Assembly: GCF_002090155.1 (NCBI RefSeq)
Contig: NZ_BBRM01000002.1
Location: 186,001 to 250,000, forward strand
Length of the DNA stretch: 64,000 nucleotides
Source: Demequina sp. NBRC 110056
GTDB lineage: Bacteria > Actinomycetota > Actinomycetes > Actinomycetales > Demequinaceae
Reading direction: 5' to 3'
Part shown: in pieces, positions 61,133 through 64,000 of the stretch
Numbering within the stretch: position 1 is the first letter of the stretch
Layout: the number at the start of each line of letters is the position of its first letter
The notes under the pieces: model-generated
The model's input: the letters and a program-made list of their open reading frames with translations, nothing else
What the model was told of the DNA's origin: nothing
Databases searched by the model: none
Program-made: the position numbers and the translations under genes

Positions 61133-62572
61133 CTAGAGGCCCGCGCGCTTCTCGAGGAAGCGGAACATGGTGCGCACCGAGGCGCCGGTGCCGCCCGCGG
61201 GGGTGAAGCCGTAGGGCTTGCCCTCGTTGAACGCGGGGCGGGCGATGTCGAGGTGCGCCCACGGCACGTCGCCGCGGAACTCCTGGAGGAACAGGCCAGC
61301 CGACAGCATGCCGCCCGCGGGCCCGGCGATGTTCTGCAGGTCCGCGATCTTGGAGTCGAGCTCCTCGCGCAGGTGCGCGGGCAGCGGCATGGGCCAGAAC
61401 GCCTCGTCGACCTCGCCGGCGGCGTCCACGACCTCGGTGCGGATCGCCTCGTCGCCCATGACGCCCGAGGTGCGGGTGCCGAGCGCGACGCCCTGGGCGC
61501 CGGTGAGGGTCGCGATGTCGAGGACCACGTCGGGCTCCTCCTCGATCGCGCGGGCGAGGCCGTCGGCCATGACGAGCCGGCCCTCGGCGTCGGTGTTGAG
61601 CACCTCGACGGTCTTGCCGCCGTAGTGGCGGATGACGTCGGACGGGCGCTGCGCGGTGCCCGAGGGCATGTTCTCCGCGAGGCACAGCCAGCCGGTCACG
61701 GCGATGGGCAGCTTCGCGCGCGCCGCGGCGAACACGATGTTCATCACGGCGGCCGCGCCGGACATGTCCGACTTCATGGTCTCCATCGACTTCGGCGGCT
61801 TGAGCGAGATGCCGCCGGTGTCGAACGTGATGCCCTTGCCGACCAGCGCGACGGTCTGGGTCGCGCCCTCCGGCTTCCAGGACAGGCGCACCAGGCGCGG
61901 CAGGCGGGACGAGCCCATGCCCACCGCGAGGAGTCCGCCGAAGCCCTGCTCGGCGAGCTGCTGCGGCTCCCAGGTCAGCGCCTCGACGCCCAGCTGGCCG
62001 GCGTACTCGTGGGCGATCTCCGCGAACGAGGCGGGGAACAGGTCCAGCGGCGAGGTGTTGGTGAGGTCGCGAGTCGACGCGACGGCGGCGGCGATGATGG
62101 TCGCGCGCTCGACGGCGGCGTCCGAGGCGCCGGCGACCAGCCAGGCGGTCGAGTGCGGCTCCGCCTCGTCCTCGGAGGACTTGTAGTCGGTGAAGGTGTA
62201 GGCGCCCAGCAGCGCGCCCTCGGCGACGGCGGCGGCCTTGAGGTCCGAGTCGGCGGGGATCGCGACGACGACGGTCGACGGCTTCTTGCCGGTCGCGCGC
62301 GCGGCGGCGCCGGCGGCGAAGCGCAGGTCGCCCTCGGTCGCGTCGCCCAGGCCGACCAGGACGATGCGGGTCGCGGCCACGCCGGTGCCCGGCAGGACCA
62401 CGGTCGAGCCGACCTTCGCGGACGGCTCGAGGGCCGATGCGGTCTCCGCGATGGCGGCGCGCACGTCCTCGGGAAGCTGGGGGTGGGAGGCGACGTCGCC
62501 GTCGAAGCCCAGGATCAGGGCGTCGGCGTCGAGCGTCGAGACGGTCTCGCTTGTGGCGTTCAGTGAGGTCAT
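61133..62572 (-). CDS. pepA: Leucyl aminopeptidase (M17)
   Basis: Cytosolic hexameric aminopeptidase of 479 residues with two metal ions. Catalytic blocks: VALVGKGITFDTGGISLKPP (Lys and first Asp), MKSDMSGAAAVMNIVFAAA (Asp) and the signature VEVLNTDAEGRLVMADGLAR (Asp-Glu and catalytic Arg). The N-terminal domain (residues 1-170) binds nothing obvious here. It turns over peptides from protein degradation. ATG 62572; 32 bases from the divergent pyrD start, so the two promoters overlap. Confidence 0.96.
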   Translation of the reverse strand: MTSLNATSETVSTLDADALILGFDGDVASHPQLPEDVRAAIAETASALEPSAKVGSTVVLPGTGVAATRIVLVGLGDATEGDLRFAAGAAARATGKKPSTVVVAIPADSDLKAAAVAEGALLGAYTFTDYKSSEDEAEPHSTAWLVAGASDAAVERATIIAAAVASTRDLTNTSPLDLFPASFAEIAHEYAGQLGVEALTWEPQQLAEQGFGGLLAVGMGSSRLPRLVRLSWKPEGATQTVALVGKGITFDTGGISLKPPKSMETMKSDMSGAAAVMNIVFAAARAKLPIAVTGWLCLAENMPSGTAQRPSDVIRHYGGKTVEVLNTDAEGRLVMADGLARAIEEEPDVVLDIATLTGAQGVALGTRTSGVMGDEAIRTEVVDAAGEVDEAFWPMPLPAHLREELDSKIADLQNIAGPAGGMLSAGLFLQEFRGDVPWAHLDIARPAFNEGKPYGFTPAGGTGASVRTMFRFLEKRAGL

Positions 62573-62604
62573 GAAACGAGCCTATCCCGCGCTACGTTGG
62601 TGCC

Positions 62605-63609
62605 GTGTACCGGCTGTTCTACGACAACCTGGTCGTGCGTGTGGACGCCGAGCGCGCCCATCGCTTCGGCATCCTGGCGTTCCGCTGGGGCGGCTGGGCG
62701 TTCCGGCTGGGGCGTGCGCTGCGCGTGATCCCGCGGCCCGCCAGCGGCGTGAGCGCGATGGGGATCGACTTCCCCGGACGGGTCGGCCTCGCGGCGGGCA
62801 TGGACAAGAACGCCGAGGCGGTCGTGGGCCTTGCCGCCGCGGGCTTCGCGTTCGTCGAGGTGGGCACCATCACCGCGCAGGGTCAGCCCGGCAACGAGCG
62901 CCCGCGCTCGTGGCGCGAGCTCGACGTGCACGGGCTGCGCAACCGCATGGGCTTCAACAACGAGGGCGCCGATGCGGTCGCATCCCGCCTCGCGGGCCTG
63001 CGCGGCACGCGCCGCGGCCGCGACGTGGTGCTGGGCGTCAACATCGGCAAGACCAAGGTGACGCCGCCCGAGCAGGCCGCCGACGACTACGCGTACTCGG
63101 CCCGCACCCTGGCTCCCTTCGCGGACTACCTCGTGGTCAACGTCAGCTCGCCCAACACGCCCGGACTGCGCGACCTGCAGTCGACGGAGGCGCTGCGACC
63201 CATCCTCACGGCGGTGCGCCAGGCGGCGGACGAGGCGGTGCGCCGGCACGTGCCGCTGCTCGTGAAGATCGCTCCCGACCTGGCGGACGAGGACGTCGAC
63301 GCGGTGGCCGATCTCGCCGTCGAGCTGCGCCTCGACGGCATCATCGCGACCAACACCACGATCGCCCACGACCGCGGACCCGGTGGCCTGTCCGGTCCGC
63401 CGGTGCGCAGGCGAGCCGTCGAGGTGGTCACCCGACTGCGCGCGCGGGCCGGCGACGGGCTGACGATCATCGGCGTCGGCGGCATCGAGACCGAGGCCGA
63501 TGCGCGCGCCCTCCTGGACGCCGGCGCGACGCTGCTGCAGACCTACACGGGCTTCGTGTACCTGGGCCCGGGCTGGGTGGCTCGCCTGAATCGCGACCTC
63601 GCCGCCTAG
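62605..63609 (+). CDS. pyrD: Dihydroorotate dehydrogenase (quinone), class 2
   Basis: Fourth step of pyrimidine synthesis, feeding electrons to quinone. The 334-residue protein has the class-2 membrane-contacting N-terminal helices ([20 protein letters not shown]), FMN-binding [20 protein letters not shown] and [11 protein letters not shown], the catalytic Ser in [15 protein letters not shown], the LVKIAPDL lysine and [23 protein letters not shown] 62605 has no ribosome-binding site and follows a TACGTT element by about nine bases, so a leaderless transcript is likely. Its TAG stop shares the bases CTAG with the stop of the convergent phosphoribosyltransferase gene. Confidence 0.96.
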   Translation: MYRLFYDNLVVRVDAERAHRFGILAFRWGGWAFRLGRALRVIPRPASGVSAMGIDFPGRVGLAAGMDKNAEAVVGLAAAGFAFVEVGTITAQGQPGNERPRSWRELDVHGLRNRMGFNNEGADAVASRLAGLRGTRRGRDVVLGVNIGKTKVTPPEQAADDYAYSARTLAPFADYLVVNVSSPNTPGLRDLQSTEALRPILTAVRQAADEAVRRHVPLLVKIAPDLADEDVDAVADLAVELRLDGIIATNTTIAHDRGPGGLSGPPVRRRAVEVVTRLRARAGDGLTIIGVGGIETEADARALLDAGATLLQTYTGFVYLGPGWVARLNRDLAA

Positions 63610-64000
63610 CCGAGTCCGAGCAGGTCCCGCACCTCGTCGTCCGAGGTCTGCGCGAAGTCGTCGTACCACTGGCCGACCGCGGCGAACGGCTCGGCGGTGA
63701 GCGCGGCGACCGCCACGTCCGCCTCGCGACCGATGAGCGCCAGGATGTCCGGCGGGCACGCACCGACGGCGGCGACGATGCGCTCGGCACCCAGCCGCCG
63801 CGCGACGGCGACCGCGGCACGCGCCGTGGCGCCGGTGGCCGAGCCGTCGTCGACGATGACCGCCGTGCGCCCGGTGAGGTCGAGCTCGTCGCGCCCCGGA
63901 CGGTAGGCGCGGCTGCGCCGGTCGAGCTCGGCGCGCTCGGTGTGCTCGACAGCGTCCACCTCGTCCTGCGTCAGGCCCGCGGCGGCGACGATCCTCGGGT
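63606..64000 (-). CDS. Phosphoribosyltransferase-family protein, C-terminal part (start beyond window)
   Basis: The frame is open to the last base of the window and ends at 63606, so the C-terminal 130 residues or so are visible. They contain the PRPP-binding loop TAVIVDDGSATGATARAAVA and the following GAERIVAAVGACPPDI and FAAVGQWYDDFAQTSDDEV. This pattern matches stand-alone predicted phosphoribosyltransferases of about 210 residues rather than a named purine or pyrimidine salvage enzyme. An internal Met at 63959 is not the start, since the upstream residues (RIVAAAGLTQDEVDAVEHTE) fit the family. Confidence 0.8.
   Translation of the reverse strand, partial: PRIVAAAGLTQDEVDAVEHTERAELDRRSRAYRPGRDELDLTGRTAVIVDDGSATGATARAAVAVARRLGAERIVAAVGACPPDILALIGREADVAVAALTAEPFAAVGQWYDDFAQTSDDEVRDLLGLG

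Overview
The window is chromosomal DNA of a very GC-rich actinobacterium. Genes are tightly packed, many overlap by an ATGA or GTGA, and GTG starts are common. The gene content points to the order Micrococcales or a close relative: a glnA2-glnE pair, glnA1 with a GlnR-type box, a DUF4191 gene beside lipA-lipB, a two-lipoyl-domain E2 beside lpd, and an RDD protein. The exact genus cannot be read from the sequence. There is no rRNA, tRNA, CRISPR array, transposase or prophage.

Layout. 1-9.1 kb: end of a small gene, panB, nadE, glnA2-glnE and two paralogous membrane proteins. 9.1-14.7 kb: an alpha-glucoside module with a PfkB kinase, a LacI regulator and two tandemly duplicated GH13 enzymes. 14.8-42.0 kb: a large acyl-CoA catabolic island. 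42.0-47 kb: a pentapeptide-repeat protein, a secreted M28 peptidase, a beta-lactamase-fold hydrolase and a small lipoprotein between two copies of a duplicated intergenic block. 47-64 kb: housekeeping genes (glnA1, lipA-lipB, an MMPL exporter, a kinase-like membrane protein, sucB-lpd, pepA, pyrD).

The catabolic island is the most interesting part. It holds a CoA ligase, a regulator made of two TetR units, an aldehyde dehydrogenase, a second TetR, a complete LivKHMGF-type ABC importer and a beta-oxidation operon (acyl-CoA dehydrogenase, thiolase, FadB, nitronate monooxygenase-like). Divergent from that operon runs SDR - acyl-CoA dehydrogenase - APH-like kinase - etfB - etfA - cytochrome b561-like membrane protein, followed by GntR - prpD - prpB - prpC. 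The SDR / dehydrogenase / APH-kinase trio has the same parts as the Pseudomonas levulinate (lva) pathway and the ACAD10/11 4-hydroxy-acid route, in which a 4-hydroxyacyl-CoA is phosphorylated and converted to a beta-oxidation intermediate. A five-carbon substrate would yield acetyl-CoA and propionyl-CoA, and the 2-methylcitrate genes for propionyl-CoA lie immediately downstream. I infer an import-to-propionate system for 4-oxo/4-hydroxy acids such as levulinate, with its own electron-transfer branch.

Two operator families appear to wire the island. An 18-bp TGTGAATNNNGAGTNACA-like palindrome lies before the ligase/double-TetR pair, the aldehyde dehydrogenase and the importer. A second site, TTCTAATNTGGTNTARAA, overlaps the start of the single TetR gene and recurs in the divergent promoter of the two acyl-CoA operons. 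Outside the island, a 9-base core, CGCATCGGC, is strongly concentrated between genes and mostly follows stop codons in the sense direction; its function is unknown to me.
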